From Gnetum montanum (Eukaryota > Streptophyta > Gnetopsida > Gnetales > Gnetaceae), in contig MNCI01011503.1 in assembly GCA_015680685.1 (NCBI GenBank), positions 1 through 64,000 of the forward strand: a stretch of DNA of 64,000 nucleotides. The letters are read 5' to 3'. The notes beneath the pieces are model-generated. The model saw only the letters and a list, made by a program, of their open reading frames with translations. It was not told the DNA's origin and searched no databases. The position numbers and the translations under genes are program-made. This document shows positions 1 through 12,120 of this stretch, one piece after another (position 1 is the first letter of the stretch; each line of letters starts with the position of its first letter).

Positions 1-1124
1 CAAGAAGTATACTAGCATAGCATAAACATTCAAAAACTCTAAGACGATTATAGGAAGATTTATAATTGTAAAGAACATCATGAGGTATTTGATTAGATAG
101 AATTTGGTATGAGGGTTCATTTAACAAGATAGGAAGTAGTGAGACTACATTCCCCTAAAATATATAAAGGCATAGTAGCTTGAAATCTTAAAGCTCAAGC
201 AAAATTTAGAAGGTGTTGATTTTTTTGGTCAACTACATCATTTTATTACAAGCTAGTAACACAACTACGTTAATGAATGATGCCTTTTTCTTGACAAAAG
301 GAATGCATAGTAAATTCAATACCATTAACACCTCAAATTTTTTAGATTTTGTGACTAAATTTTATTTCAAATTATGTGTAAAATGATTTCAATAGAAATT
401 ATTTTTAGTTTTCTATCATATAAGAAACACCAAAGTACCTCTAGTAAAATCATGAACTATAGTCAAGAAGTACAATGAACCAATGAGGAAAGGTGTTTTG
501 TAGGGACCCCATATCTCATAATGAATTGTTAAAAAGGTGTATTGATTGAAATAGAACTTGAAGAAAATGGTAATGAAGTTGTTTAGCAATTTGGCAAATA
601 CCATAATGTGATGGATGAGAAATAGAAATTTCATATGTATTTTTGGTTAATAAGTGTAAGTAGTAGATAAGTATTCCAATCATTTATGCCATAAATCAAA
701 TGACAAAAAATAGATACAAAATGAAAAAGATATTTATGAAATTTATTTGAAACCTTGGTAGAAGGATGAAGAATATATAGGCCATTGATTTCTTTAACCA
801 CTTCAATTATCTTCCTCAAGGCTTGATCCTATATAATATAGTAATCAAAGAAGAAGGTTACTTTGGAATTCATATGGAAAACTAGTTTACTAATAGATAT
901 TAGATTGAATTTCAAGGAAGGAACATTGAGAACATCCTTTAAAACTATTGCATCTAATATATTCATAAGTTTAATATGTAGAACATGTGTAATAATACAA
1001 TTAGGAAATTTTACAAAAGTATCTACTTTAGATGTAACATGAGAAAAAGATAAAATGAGTTAACCATATGATCAACTGCTATACTATCAAGGATCTATGA
1101 TGTTGAATTAATGACTAAGGCTAC
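1..1124 (-). pseudogene. Ty1/copia pol remnant (protease to integrase)
   Basis: Reading the minus strand from about 1110 downward gives degraded copia polyprotein pieces in the expected order. A protease-like DSIAVDHM lies near 1070-1090, with the active-site context damaged. A GAG-pre-integrase stretch (KEINGLYILHPS) follows near 760-800. The integrase core has HYEIWGPYKTPF near 490-523 and then YFLTIVHDFTR. Further left are remnants of the integrase C-terminal part (NQHLLNFA, then GECSLT, then LRVFECLCYAS) running off the window edge. Frames change several times and stops are frequent, so it is dead. The order and spacing are typical of copia integrase, which splices the cDNA into host DNA. 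The right end stops abruptly where an Athila-like LTR begins at 1125. Confidence 0.85.
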
Positions 1125-2103
1125 TAATGAGCAATTGGGTATCCCAATGCTCTATCATACAAGTTACAAGTTCACACATGCAAATAGATTATAATTTGTG
1201 GATGGACAATGTAAGTATGCTAGAAGTTGATAATTGGTTCATGATCATTGTCTTCCCACTTTGAGTTAGTAAAGTGTAAATATATGGTTTAAATCTAAGT
1301 AATGAATATGATATCATGATGTTTTTGGCTCATGTTGCACCAAAGTGAAAACATAGTAAAAATGGAAATAAAATCTAATTCTAAGTGATGATAGAAATGT
1401 AGTTCTATTCTATCCCATGGTAATGAGTTGTTGTTCCTAGCTTATCATGCATTTCTTGGGCTCATGTAATGGTCATTGGGTTAACAAGTGTTACACTACT
1501 AGGAAAACTGAGTAATAATACTACTAGTATCACTAAATTATTACACTTATATGCATGAAACTAGTCATACTCATTCTACCTTAATAATGAACATGGAAAA
1601 GTAAAGTGCTTGAAAAATATAAAGAACTATACTAAAGTAAGAATATTAAAGAAATGAAAGTTAAAGTAAATAGAAAAAATTAGCTAAGAAAAATATAGAA
1701 ATTAAGTGGATGTTATAATGGTGGAAAATAATATCGATCTTTATTACCATTCATGAACTATGTCCAAGTAAAATCCACCTTGATCTTTATTACTGTTCAT
1801 GGACTATGTCAAAGTAAAATCCACTTGAATAAAGATTCCATTTAAATATTCAACACCACACTATGGGAATTCACTCTATCTCTAAGAGTAAACTATGGAA
1901 AAAAAGAAACTGAAATAGTTTCTATAAGGATGGAATGAAAATTATTTATTGGTATGATCAAGTGTTGGTATTTATAAGGATGAACAGGACCCACTACATC
2001 ACATCAATGATGATTGATGTAGAGCTACAATGTCATAGATATGATATTAGAGATGTGATAGTATAGATATGATACTGTGGCTTAGCAAAAATAGGTTTTA
2101 TCA
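1125..2103 (-). mobile_element. 3' LTR of a minus-strand Athila-like element (copy ii)
   Basis: This matches, in blocks, the LTRs at 13714-14546, 21284-22138 and 62793-63631. Shared blocks include the start (TAATGAGC here, TGATGAGC elsewhere) and the segment around 1690-1850 reading TTATTACCATTCATG and similar. The right end ATCA is followed directly by TATCCCCATAATTG, the reverse complement of a polypurine tract, so the element body lies to the right. A block of about 50 bp (1739-1840) is duplicated in tandem, which helps explain the larger size (979 bp against about 840). Confidence 0.72.
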
Positions 2104-3327
2104 TATCCCCATAATTGAATGGAAACTCATCCTTGAGTTAAAATAAAAGGATGATATAGTTAGAGAATTGGGAGGTATACTCACACTTTGACATACTATT
2201 GTACATGACTACTTGACTCTCAATGCTACATTGTGGTTTGAGTAATTTTTTACAGAATTTTCATGCATAGCATGTTTAACATAATTGACAACAAACAAAA
2301 AATAAAATAAAATGAGAAAGCTTGATATAGTCTTTAAGTTTTTGGTGGTGGAGGCTCTTCCATTAGCTTCTTTCCTTTATCATTGGGCTTTTAGATTTGG
2401 TAATGGTTAAGAAGTACTTGAAGCTTCTCTTCCTTTGACTTGGGATCATGTACCATCCATGCAAAATATATGATGTTTGATGGCATTTGTACCTCCCATG
2501 GGTATGGTAGCTATGGAAATATCTTACTAGCTTTCACATACTAAGCCACAAACTACCTTATTTCTTCTTCAAATGCCCTAGCCAGCTTTCTTAGTTCTTG
2601 TTAGTCAATAATTTTGTAGGCTAGGTTTATTGCTATGTCATTCTAACCTTGGTAGTTAGCTTTTACTATTTCAAGTTTAGAGTTTGCAACATGCAATTTT
2701 TGTTGGAAATCCTTCCTATCTACAAATTCCTTCTCATATAGTACATACATGGTAGCTACCTATTGCTCTAGGTCATTTCCTCATCTTCCTACTATTAATA
2801 GGGCCAGATTAGCATACTAATGGTTTGTTAACCCCATGTACTCTGTGAGATCTTAAATATGCAAGTACTTATTCTTTACTTTAACCTAGTGGACATGGGC
2901 TAGGCTATCTAGAAATAGCTTCCAATTAAGTATTTGTGATGTAATGGAATTGATCTTGTCCTTGGCCATCTGGATTTCTTTTTGTTGATTTTCTTATACA
3001 TGCATACCTAGTCTCTTAATTATTCTTTGGGTCATTTGTCTTTCTTGGCCTTATTCTACCATGCACTGATTTCAATCATTGATTTATGAATGATAGGACA
3101 AACTTCATATATTGATAGCATTTGGTTTTCTTTAGCCAATTTGTTCATTTTTTTCTTAAATCTAATGAATTTATTTTTTAGTTGATGAATGCTTTCTTTA
3201 ATAACATTTTTCTACTTTTGAATGTCTTTCAATCTTGTATTATCTAAAACAAGTTTCTTATTTTCTTGTTCTAAGGAAATTATGGCTTTGACATGTGCAT
3301 ATTTTTGTGCTTCTACCATTGATGCAA
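2104..3327 (-). pseudogene. C-terminal part of the Athila-like 3' ORF (ORF3), copy ii
   Basis: On the minus strand this aligns with 14547-15860, 51603-53000 and 63632-64000. The C-terminus reads EEPPPPKT and stop near 2339-2361, preceded by KSKEEKLQVLL. The rest is Lys/Glu/Leu-rich and looks coiled-coil. It lies between the pol genes and the 3' LTR, where some Athila elements carry an env-like ORF, but I see no signal peptide or transmembrane segment. The function is unknown. Multiple stops; cut at about 3328 by the CpG-rich insertion. Confidence 0.6.
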
Positions 3328-3790
3328 TATCCGGGACCCACATCATCAGGGTTGCGCCTTTTCCACGAAGCGTCACAGCCTATAAATACCCCAGTTGACA
3401 AAGATACAGAGGTTGGCAAATCAGAGAAGCAAAAAGCATATTTCTGAGCACCAGAGCACTTAGCACTTTGGAGCAGAGATACAGAGAACAACGCTTTGGC
3501 AATCGTGGACATCATCACCTTACAGCCGAAGTAGAGTACAGTTCGATTTGAGCACCGGTGATAGGAGCAATCCTTCTGCTGAAAAGACTCTATCAATCAG
3601 AAACAGTTGATTGGAAGATGTCAAAGCTTGGCCCGCCTTGCATCTCAGCTTTAGCCCACGAGGTAGATCGGACTTCTGTTTAGACCATTTTTCTTATTGT
3701 TTTGTGCTTGTTTCATATCCTGTAATCGGGGATTCCCCAGTGTAATCTCTTATACAAGATACACATTTTAAGTCAAAGCNATTTTATGTT
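3328..3790 (+). mobile_element. CpG-rich LTR-like insertion, possible solo LTR
   Basis: This block has many CpG dinucleotides (CCGGG, GCGCC, ACGAAGCG, CCCGCC, ATCGGGG) while its neighbours have almost none, so it is probably younger or differently methylated. It has a TATA box (TATAAATACC at 3381-3390) about 50 bp in, as expected for an LTR promoter, and ends in an AT-rich stretch containing AATAAAA (3799-3805). One base is N (3780). I find no convincing TG...CA ends or target duplication. The open frame on the minus strand across this block (3258-3596) has no recognisable domain. It separates two differently oriented Athila-like remnants. Confidence 0.45.
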
Positions 3791-5758
3791 TTTGTTAATA
3801 AAATTGCTAAGTCATGATGCAAAAGTCAATGCTATATGTTACATTTTTGTTTTATGCTATCAAGATGATTAGGTAAGTAATTGTGTAAGGTACTGAGACC
3901 ACCTCATCCATCCATCTAGTTCTCTAAATAAAAGGCCTTCTCATGAAAGCAAGTTGGTTCTTCTCTTAGGAAACTAAAAATGAATCAATGATCATTGTAC
4001 CTTGAATAAAGAGGAAATGACCAAGTGGGAATGGCAATAGGCATAACCTCAAGGGGTCACATAGTGTTCTCTTCTTGAATTCCTTTGTGTGTTTTATGAC
4101 TCCTCTTGGAATGTATCATCACTTCTCTATTAACTAATAATAAGAAGCCAAGTATTTGCATGGTGTGGTTTTCATCCAAAAATTCATAAAAATATAAATA
4201 ATAATAATAATAATGAAAATTCAAAGTACACCCCTTAGACACAAGAATGGGCTATGAGCACTGGTTATGGAGCTAGAAAGACATGTTACCCATGCATGAA
4301 GGTGCCCCTCTAATTAAGACCCTTCATTCCTTCTTCTCTTTTCTTCTCTTTTTGGAGTGATGATTGTTCTTTAAGGTGGTTATGGATAAATGGTGGTAAG
4401 TAGGAGGGAACACATCAATGCGAGGTCACTATTAATGGTATAAAATTTTTCCAAACTTGGACAAATAGGTATCATAATTATTTTAATCACACTTAACACA
4501 AGAAATTTTTGGAAACATGGTAAAGTACCTCATACCCCAATTTCAAGAACCCCTTCTCATCCCATTATTCATGTCACTGCTACATGCAATTATGAGCCTT
4601 TTGGTTTTATGTAGTATAGTGCAACATCCCAACCAAGGTAGTTTTGTGTTGTTTGAAACAAAGGCATGTTGTACATTTAACTTCTCAGCTACTCAGAAAC
4701 ATTTATATAAGTGGTTATGTAAGGGCATTATGATAGGAGTCTGCTTTTGGGAGGATCCACTTGTATAACTTTTATTGATCATAGCTTTGAACTAACCTTC
4801 AAATCGTCTAGAACATTAATAATAGTATCTTTGAATTTATGCATGATTTTGGGACTACTCATCTGTTTCATTAATTTTTCCTAATTTTCTATTTCCATAT
4901 CCTTTAATATTTCTTGGAAATATTCTAAATCAAACATTTGGTTTCAATTATTTGAAAACTTGTGTGCATCTAGAGTTACACTCATTAGTCATGGGGGCTA
5001 GAGATACCCACATTGAAATATTTTTGAAATTTTTGAAATTTTTTTTCTAACATCCTATTTTTGAACATCATGGTAACTAATAGTAATTGATCAAAATAAT
5101 ATGAATAGCTTGATGATTTTAGTTATCTCATCGCCTTGGGCATAGTACGTTGTCATCACCTTATGATTAAACACATACTAAGGGATCAAAAAATGGTTAA
5201 TTATTAAGGAAAATTTACTAAAACCAATGTTTATCCTTTGGTGATTACAAGTGATGCTAATACAAATGCGTAAGGAGGAAGATCTTTTATCAAGAATGAA
5301 AATGAAGCAAAAAGGGGAACAATAAAGGATATTCCATGAACAAATAATAGCACATACAAGATAATGACTCAAAAATCACATAATTTCTAGACTTATGGAA
5401 TGATGAGAAGAAATTTCAGTCCATCCTTTAAGAATTCTTTGCATAAAAAAAGAAAAAAGAAAAATCAACATAACATTCAAGGTTGAAAGTTTGCCAGCAT
5501 TACTGGTAACAAGAAGAATCATCGTCAATGGATTTTTGAAGATCTATGAAAATTTTATAATCTTTAATATCAATTAAATCATTTTGTCATTTTATCATCT
5601 TGTAATGCATCCACTCAAATAAAATTTTATAATGTGGTACTCCAAGTTAGTTAATAGTTAGTGATAGTCAATAACCCCATCATTTCCAATTTTTGTTAAA
5701 TAAAGCTTGGTTATATCCTATTAACTTAAGGATGAGCTTTTACTTAATTATGGAGGTA
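3791..5758 (+). mobile_element. 3' non-coding region of plus-strand Athila-like element E6
   Basis: This stretch aligns in patches with the E2 3' region (29440-30596 and 50058-50661) and, inverted, with E1 (about 54600-56000). A landmark is AGACATGTTACCCATGC at about 4279, matched at 29925. There is an internal AGTCATGGGGG at 4987-4997 and a terminal polypurine tract TATGGAGGTA at 5749-5758 directly before an LTR. I see no coding region in it: the small open frames (for example 4517-4768) have no homology I can recognise. The upstream pol genes of this copy are missing. Confidence 0.65.
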
Positions 5759-6225
5759 TGATGAAGCATCAGTTGGCTGCATTAATGGGATTGCATTGAT
5801 GAAGCTACCTCAACATAGCTACATCAACACAATTGCATTGACGCAACTATGTCAATATGTACTTGTCGATGGGATCCCATCGAGGAATGGGATGATACAT
5901 CAACACATATGAATTGATGTAGCATGTGTTTTCACCTATAAATAAACATGCACCCATCATGTATTTGGCATTCATTTGTCAATAGAGTAGCCAAACCCTT
6001 GCAGTTTTATTTTTTACTCTTGGAGAATAGCCAGTGAGTGCCTACAGTGTGAATCTAAGTTAGTTGTACAATATCTTAATTGAGTGGAAATGTACTTGAC
6101 ACATTCCATGAATGACAATAATATTGAGATTGATTCTTAGTTATTACAACAATTTGACTTATATTAGATCACGTTTCGACTACAATCCCAAGCCTTGAGA
6201 GATTTAGGCCTTTTTCCCTACTACA
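5759..6225 (+). mobile_element. 3' LTR of E6 (right end uncertain)
   Basis: It begins TGATGAAG directly after a polypurine tract, matching the start of other Athila-like LTRs here. U3 holds short palindromic pieces around ATCAATGGGATC-like words, as in the E1 LTR. A TATA box CCTATAAATAAA sits at 5935-5946. The right boundary is placed at CTACA (6225) only because similarity and LTR-like character fade there. Confidence 0.5.
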
Positions 6226-7029
6226 TGGTAAAGAAAGACAAAAGAATGGACCCACTATGAATTTTACCCTGTTGAATATCATAAAGATTATTTTGATGTT
6301 TCGAAGTTGGAATTTCTTATAAATATTTATTATCCACTCTTATGTAAATTTCTTAGTGACAAAGCTATGCCAAGGATGGAACAAGTCATCATAGATGAAA
6401 TTAGGAATAAGTGTAAAGGAGAAGTGTTTATTTTGGTGATTGTTCATTTTAAAGCTTAAGATTTTATATAATTCTATTATTTTATGTCACAAATCCATTG
6501 AATCTTGTTCTATTTCCAATTTTCTTATAGAATTTTCATTAGGAAATATTCATAGTAGATTTGTAGGATTATTTTATTAACATTGGGTGAAAGGAATGAT
6601 TGTTATATTTAGATTACGATCCATAATATATAGAATAGTTTACTTTGATAAAATTGAGAAACATTTTGGGTTAGAAAATAGAGTTTTTTAAATACAAGTC
6701 TTTCTTTAAAATTTTGATTTTCTATTAAAATTTTAAAATAGAACATGGCTTGTAGTAAGTATGGATTTGAAGATATACCACTCATACAACCATTGAGTTT
6801 TATTTTAAGGTATTCAAGCCTTAGTTTTGCCAAAAACCAACAAACACTAAAATTTGAGTTTGAAAGAACACCATGTCTAAATAATTCTAGTTGTATAGCT
6901 AGGGACCAACAACATTGACAACTAGAAATGAGTGGTCATCAATAGTTCTTTTTTAGCACTAAAAGGAAGCCTTGATTAATTTTTTGTTCTATTCATGACT
7001 AAACATCTTGAGAGTTCTAGAAAATTTTA
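6226..7029. other. No recognisable gene
   Basis: AT-rich DNA with frequent stops in all frames. It may be the leader of the gag that follows, but nothing in it can be assigned. The minus-strand frame 6609-6833 has no family features. Confidence 0.5.
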
Positions 7030-7914
7030 AAATCTTAAATAATATCCTGATTGTAAGACTAACTATTCATCTGAAGAAGACATGAAATTTTTTTGTGAAG
7101 TAGGGATGAGTATTAAAGTTAAAAAAGAAGCATTTGAAGTTCACCTCTTTTATCTAGTTTATGAGATATTAAAATTAGAAGAAGAAGCTCTAGTCATTCA
7201 ACAATTAAAAGAAATCCCAATATGATAAATCCACCACATGTAAGCCCTTGGAAAAATGGAACACCCCTAAGATTTCTTAATTGTCATGATATTTCTAAGG
7301 TAGTTTATAAATATTTACTTGAACCATATATCCATAAGAAAGATTACTTGGTTGAAGAGTATGTGCATTTGTTTGAGTTATCATTAGCACATGAAAATGT
7401 CCAACAATAAGATCAAGATTATAGATTGTTTGTAGAAAATATGAAAGATATGAATCAAATTTGATATTCTAACTTGTTAAAAAATAGTACTATGGGCTAG
7501 GATGATATGAAGAATCTATTCATAGCTTAGTTTGGTAATCAAACTGATCAATAGAAACTTTATTTTAGATTAGTTTAAATAAAAAGGAATACAAATGAAT
7601 TAGTTAGGGAGTTCAAAATTACATTTTAGAGGATTTTTGGCCTATTCCAATAACAATATATGCTAGTAGATGAAATTCTAAAAGAGATATATTTGAGTGC
7701 TATTAATCCAAAGATTTCAATATGGTTGAGAAGAACTCCTAATTTGAATACCTTAAATGATTTATTTAGTAAATACATTCAATTGGAGAAAAAATTAAAT
7801 TTAACTAACAGTGAAAAAATGCAAGCCATAAATGATAAACAAAAATTTGTAGTTCCCTTTCATAATATAACTCAACTCAAGATACTTCCTTCAATAAGTA
7901 AAAGAACTAGGTAT
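7030..7914 (+). pseudogene. Ty3/gypsy-type gag remnant (element E8)
   Basis: One plus-strand reading with many in-frame TAG codons gives a gag-like protein. Pieces include SPWKNGTPLRF (about 7240-7273), VEEYVHLFELSLAHEN (7351-7398), a central part with LVREFKITF, and DEILKEIYLSAINPKISIWL (about 7666-7725) followed by DLFSKYIQLEKKLNL. The last part matches the general layout of plant gypsy gag capsid C-terminal regions. It is a different family from E1, E2 and E3. The frame ends where the E4 LTR begins at 7915. No protease or RT of this element is visible. Confidence 0.62.
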
Positions 7915-9150
7915 TGTTGCACCTAAAAAATTCAGTTGTTGGAAAACCAAAAATTCCAAGTGTGGAACAATTTTAGCCTTGGATCACAAGGGCCTATGAG
8001 AAAGAGGATTTAAGGCACCTTCAATGATCATATCGATCAGCCAAGGACTTAAAAAGTGTGAATGGGGGTAAATAGATTATAACAATAATTTAGATTTGGT
8101 ATAAAAAAATAATGCACAGAATGAAAATAGCTTGCACAAAAAATGAAATAAGAACTTTATTACAATAAAAATATTAAAAATAAAGAGTTAAAAATGTGTA
8201 CAAATGGTGTGCCTAAATGCACGAGGTGTTTGCATTGATGAAGTTCAAAGCCTACTAAAGGTACTAGTTTTCACTCTAGAATCAACTCCATCATCCAAGT
8301 ACTTCCCACCTTCTACCACTAAAAATCCTTGTTGGTATTTAGGGAGGTAAGGTATGTGATTGAATTTTTTTACAAAGGAGGTATCATGCTAAGAGTCTCT
8401 ATGCTTAAGTAGCTATATGTTTGGTTCAAAAGTGTCCAAAAATGATCCAAGGCTATAAGTATTTTAGATTGTTAAATGTTCTAAAGCTCAAGAATTACCA
8501 AAAGCTTTTTGAGATCAAGAATTCAAGGGTTGAAGAATCAAAAAAGTGAAGAACCTATTCAAGGTGCTTAAAATTGATATTTATAAGTCTCATGGATGTT
8601 GGTTTTTGTGCTACAATTTTTTTCCATGATTAAGATATATTAGAATCGTGTGTAGGTGTAGCAAGCCTTTGCCTACAATGTAGTTTCCATTTATGATAAG
8701 TTTGGATACCTTCCGAGGACACAAAAATCATGTTGGAATTGGTGGAGCAATGTTAGAATTTTTTGATCTACATTGGAATTGATGGGACAATTTTGGAGTT
8801 GTTTGAAAAATGAAAACCCCCATCCACTCCAACGCTAACTTTGTGAGAAAGTGGAAACTCCCACAACTCCATTGCTAGCCTTGAGACATCCACACTAGGT
8901 TTCAGTGGCAAAAATGTTGGGTTCTACTTGGAAAATCAAAATTCAACATCCCCCATGCTAGGGGTAGGAGGTTCAAGCATAGTTAAGGCTATAAGCCCAC
9001 AAAAACCCATGAAAATGCCAAATTTAGTAGTCAAAAAAGAATTTTTAACCTTTCCAAGCACAGATATAGACATGGAATGACTTTTTCCATTTGAGAAGTG
9101 AGAAGTGATGCATTTTTTGATTGCAAAAGTTTAAAGTATGTGAAATTACA
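7915..9150 (-). mobile_element. LTR or 3' region of minus-strand Tat-like element E4
   Basis: The start TGTTGCACCTAAA aligns with the E3 LTR start TGTACTGACCTAAA at 30597. Similarity continues in patches (GCCTTGGAT, ATCAACCAAGG-like and AGAATGAAAAT-like blocks) through about 8170. Later parts (8780-8990) contain CCATGCTAG-type words like those in the tandem array at 10940-12120. The inner boundary with the RT fragment is not clear, so the end is approximate. It interrupts the E8 gag, so E4 is the younger of the two. Confidence 0.5.
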
Positions 9151-9179
9151 TCTCATATATTATAATCTTTCACATTTTA

Positions 9180-10145
9180 CAATATAATTTCATCCTTGGG
9201 TGCAAGGCCAAGTATCTTACCAATTTTAGCATCAAAGATATACTTTTTTTGGTTAAGCCTAAGCTCATACTTGAGGCATCATTTAAGTACAAGGTCTAGG
9301 TCATGTGCATGGTCATTGACCACTTTAGAATTAATAGCTATATTGTCTACATAATCATTGAGAAATCCTAGCATGTAGTCACTAAAGATATATGTCATTG
9401 CTCTTTGGTAGGTTTCTTCTATGATCTTTAGGCCAAAGGGCCTCATGATATAACAAAAGGTACTCCAAGGAGTCATGAAGTTCATGCTAAGTTGATGTTT
9501 TAGGTTTATCCTTCTCTAGTTGTATCCTAAGAATCCATCCATAAAGGATAATAAGGAATCCCCAGTTGTAGTATTAATAAGTTGGTCAATACTATGCAAA
9601 GGAAAATCATCCTTGATTATTTCCTTATTTAGGTGTCAGAAATCGATGCAAATATGTATACTTTTATTTTTCTTATGAACTACCACTATGTTGGACACCC
9701 ATTCCATGTAATTGATAGCTCTAACAAAACTAGCTTGATATAGTTTTATGATTTCATCACGAATTGCTAAGGCCAAATTAGGTCTAATCTTATGAACCGT
9801 TTGCTTAATAGATCTAATGCTAGGATCAAGTATGATGTTGTGTTGGGCTAAATCTAGGTCAAGGCCTGGCATATCCTTGTATGAACAAGTAAAGATCTTC
9901 ATGTTATCTTATAGAACCTCAATGATTTCTTAAGCCTATTAAGGTTCTAGTGAGGAACTTAGTTTTAGAATTTTCTCCTTACCACTGTGTGTCATGATAG
10001 GAACCTCAGATAGAGAGTCTTTAGTAATGTTACTAGCTTCAAGATCAATGGTTTTGATTAGGTTTCTAAGACACTCTAGAAGTTTATCTATTGAAGCTAT
10101 GTGGCTAACAAGACCCTCAAGCTTAAGATCTATGTAATTAAAATA
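9180..10145 (-). pseudogene. Tat-like reverse transcriptase fragment (E4)
   Basis: Minus-strand reading from about 10145 downward: an N-terminal lead-in with NITKDSLSEVPI, closely resembling E3 (NNITKDPLVEVPI), then fingers and palm. GLDLDLAQHNIILDPSIRS is near 9800-9860, VSNIVVVHKKNKSIHICIDF near 9636-9695, PWSTFCYIMRPFGLK near 9426-9470, and the active-site strand DYVDNIAINS near 9330-9356. The second catalytic aspartate of the YxDD box is Asn here, so the enzyme is inactive. It stops after the palm (LNQKKYIFDAKIGKILG). RNase H and integrase are missing, and the LTR-like region follows almost directly. Confidence 0.82.
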
Positions 10146-10939
10146 AATACATCATTCAAAATCACTATGGAGTCCACTTAGGCTAAAAAGCATACTAATT
10201 TGCTCCCATGTACTTATACTCTAGTCTTGCATGTCAAGCATAAGCACATTAACTGCCACATGGGTAAATATATGTAAATAATGACAAAATGATAAAACTA
10301 TGCAAATAAATGTTATTTCATTATCAAAAAAATGCAAATGAGGCCACCCAAGGCTATAAGAGGTAGACATTCACAAATAAAATGGAATAAAGGTCAAACA
10401 AAGATTAATTAAAGGTTAGACAAGGTCTAAACAAGTTAAATCATGAGTAAAGCATGAAAAATGGTGTCAAATATGGTCAACTGAGGTTACAATTTTGCAT
10501 GTTTTAGACCTTAGCAGGCCATGTTACTAGTTAAAGGCCTTGGCAGTCCATAGTTACATGGTGTTAACCAATGGTCAAGAATGATCAAATCCCATCACCT
10601 AACACTAATCAAAGGCTGAACAAGGGATAACAAATGCCATAATAGAGAAAATAAGATAAATCTAACAAGAATGAAGTAATGTAGAGGCTAAATGAGGCCA
10701 AATAATGGTGAAAAATAACAAGCTCAAATTAGGTCAAAGCACCATGAAAAATGACCAAATTAAGAAAAGTGGAATACATGTGATTAAACGTGCTTAATAC
10801 TAGTCAAAATAGGTCAAATTTTGCTAGTCGTAGGCCTTATCATGCTATGGTATGAAGCTAAAAGGTTGTTATGTACATTTGGGCATCTATGAAGGTAGCT
10901 TCAAGGCTATTTTGGGTTAAATCAAGGTTTTCTAGGTAC
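10146..10939 (-). other. Spacer upstream of E4 RT (equivalent to the E3 protease-RT spacer)
   Basis: No ORF. Short similarity to the E3 sequence just upstream of its RT (37400-37600), for example AGGCCATGTTACTAG against AGGCCATACTAGGCTAG. By position this is the untranslated region between protease and RT that is known from Ogre-type elements. Rich in GGTCAAA and AAAGG words. Confidence 0.35.
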
Positions 10940-12120
10940 CCATGCTAGATCCATGCTAGACCCACACTAGCCAACATGGGTGAGATGATCCCTAGCATTG
11001 ATGGAATGATTAAGTGATTTTCTAGGTTGGTATTAATAATTTTTTGTCTCCAAATAGAATGCATGGTCAACATAGTAAATTTGGAAAGGAAATAGATGAA
11101 TTTTTCATTAATTTCAAGCTTTGGAAACCCTCATTGAAGCCCAAAACTGTCACCCATGCTAGAACAATGCTGGCTAGTATGGTGCAAGTGTTGCTACCAA
11201 TAAAAATGAGTTCATGACATCCAAAGGATTGAAATTGGAGTTGTATGGTCTTTCCAAGATATTGTAGGGTCATAATAGTTGAGACTGCTTACTTTGGAGG
11301 TCAAAACCTATAAAAAGAAGGTTTCAAGGTTGTACCCCCAAAAGCCATGCTGGGTAGTATGGATGACATGGATGATCTAGATTTGAGTTGTTGCAAAATA
11401 AAACATGGTTAATTTGTAGCTAAAACCAATTTTTTTCAATTATATTCTTCTACAATAAATTTTTGAGGTTATTTGGAGGGTGTTTTGCATGTAGAATCAC
11501 GGTGGAAACTTCACCCATTCTAGGGCTAGACTAGCCAGTGTGGCTAAAATAATCCTCAACATAGATACCTCTACTTTCTAGTTTTGATATGGCTTTAGAG
11601 GTAATCTAACTAATTTTTTAGGATTTTGTGGTTACTAGCAATGATGTTTGAGGTTTTGGCTTAAAACTAGATACATCTAATGACTATTTGAGGTGTGGAA
11701 TAGTTATATCCCACTAGACCATACTAGGTAACATTACTCCACCATGGGTGAGGGGGCATAATGAGTTTTAATGATTTAAAATTTCTATAAATTCAAGGCT
11801 TTGAGGGTCTAGACTCTACTGGGCTAGGTTTTCAGCTTTTGGAGGTGTTAAGATGCTACCAAAAGTAGTAAGGAAACTTATCAACATTGGAGTCACCTAC
11901 CCAACATGGCTTTGGCCTTCCCTAGCATGGATAACTTGAGATATTTAATTTTAATAGTTTTTAACAATAAATAAACCATGAATATGATCTCCTAGGGTTG
12001 CTAATATCAATAGAAAGGTTATGACAAAAAAATCAACCATTTTAAAGGTCATTTACTAATTTTCACAGTCATTCCCCCCTGAGGCATGCTAACCAATGTG
12101 GATGAAGGGCAGTTGGTTAC
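10940..12120. repeat. Diverged tandem array, period about 190 bp, about 7 units
   Basis: A block built on CATGCTAG...ACTAGCCA...ATGGGTGA recurs near 10945, 11146, 11330, 11510, 11710, 11895 and 12085, spaced 180-201 bp. Units are strongly diverged. It lies upstream of the E4 RT. A similar period and a similar palindromic core (CATGCTG/CAGCATG) occur in the E3 LTRs. No protein is encoded; the minus-strand frame 11067-11273 is incidental. Confidence 0.6.

Noticed and set aside
3258-3596. 112-codon minus-strand frame with many Cys
   Set aside because: It crosses the border of the CpG-rich insertion and has no recognisable domain.
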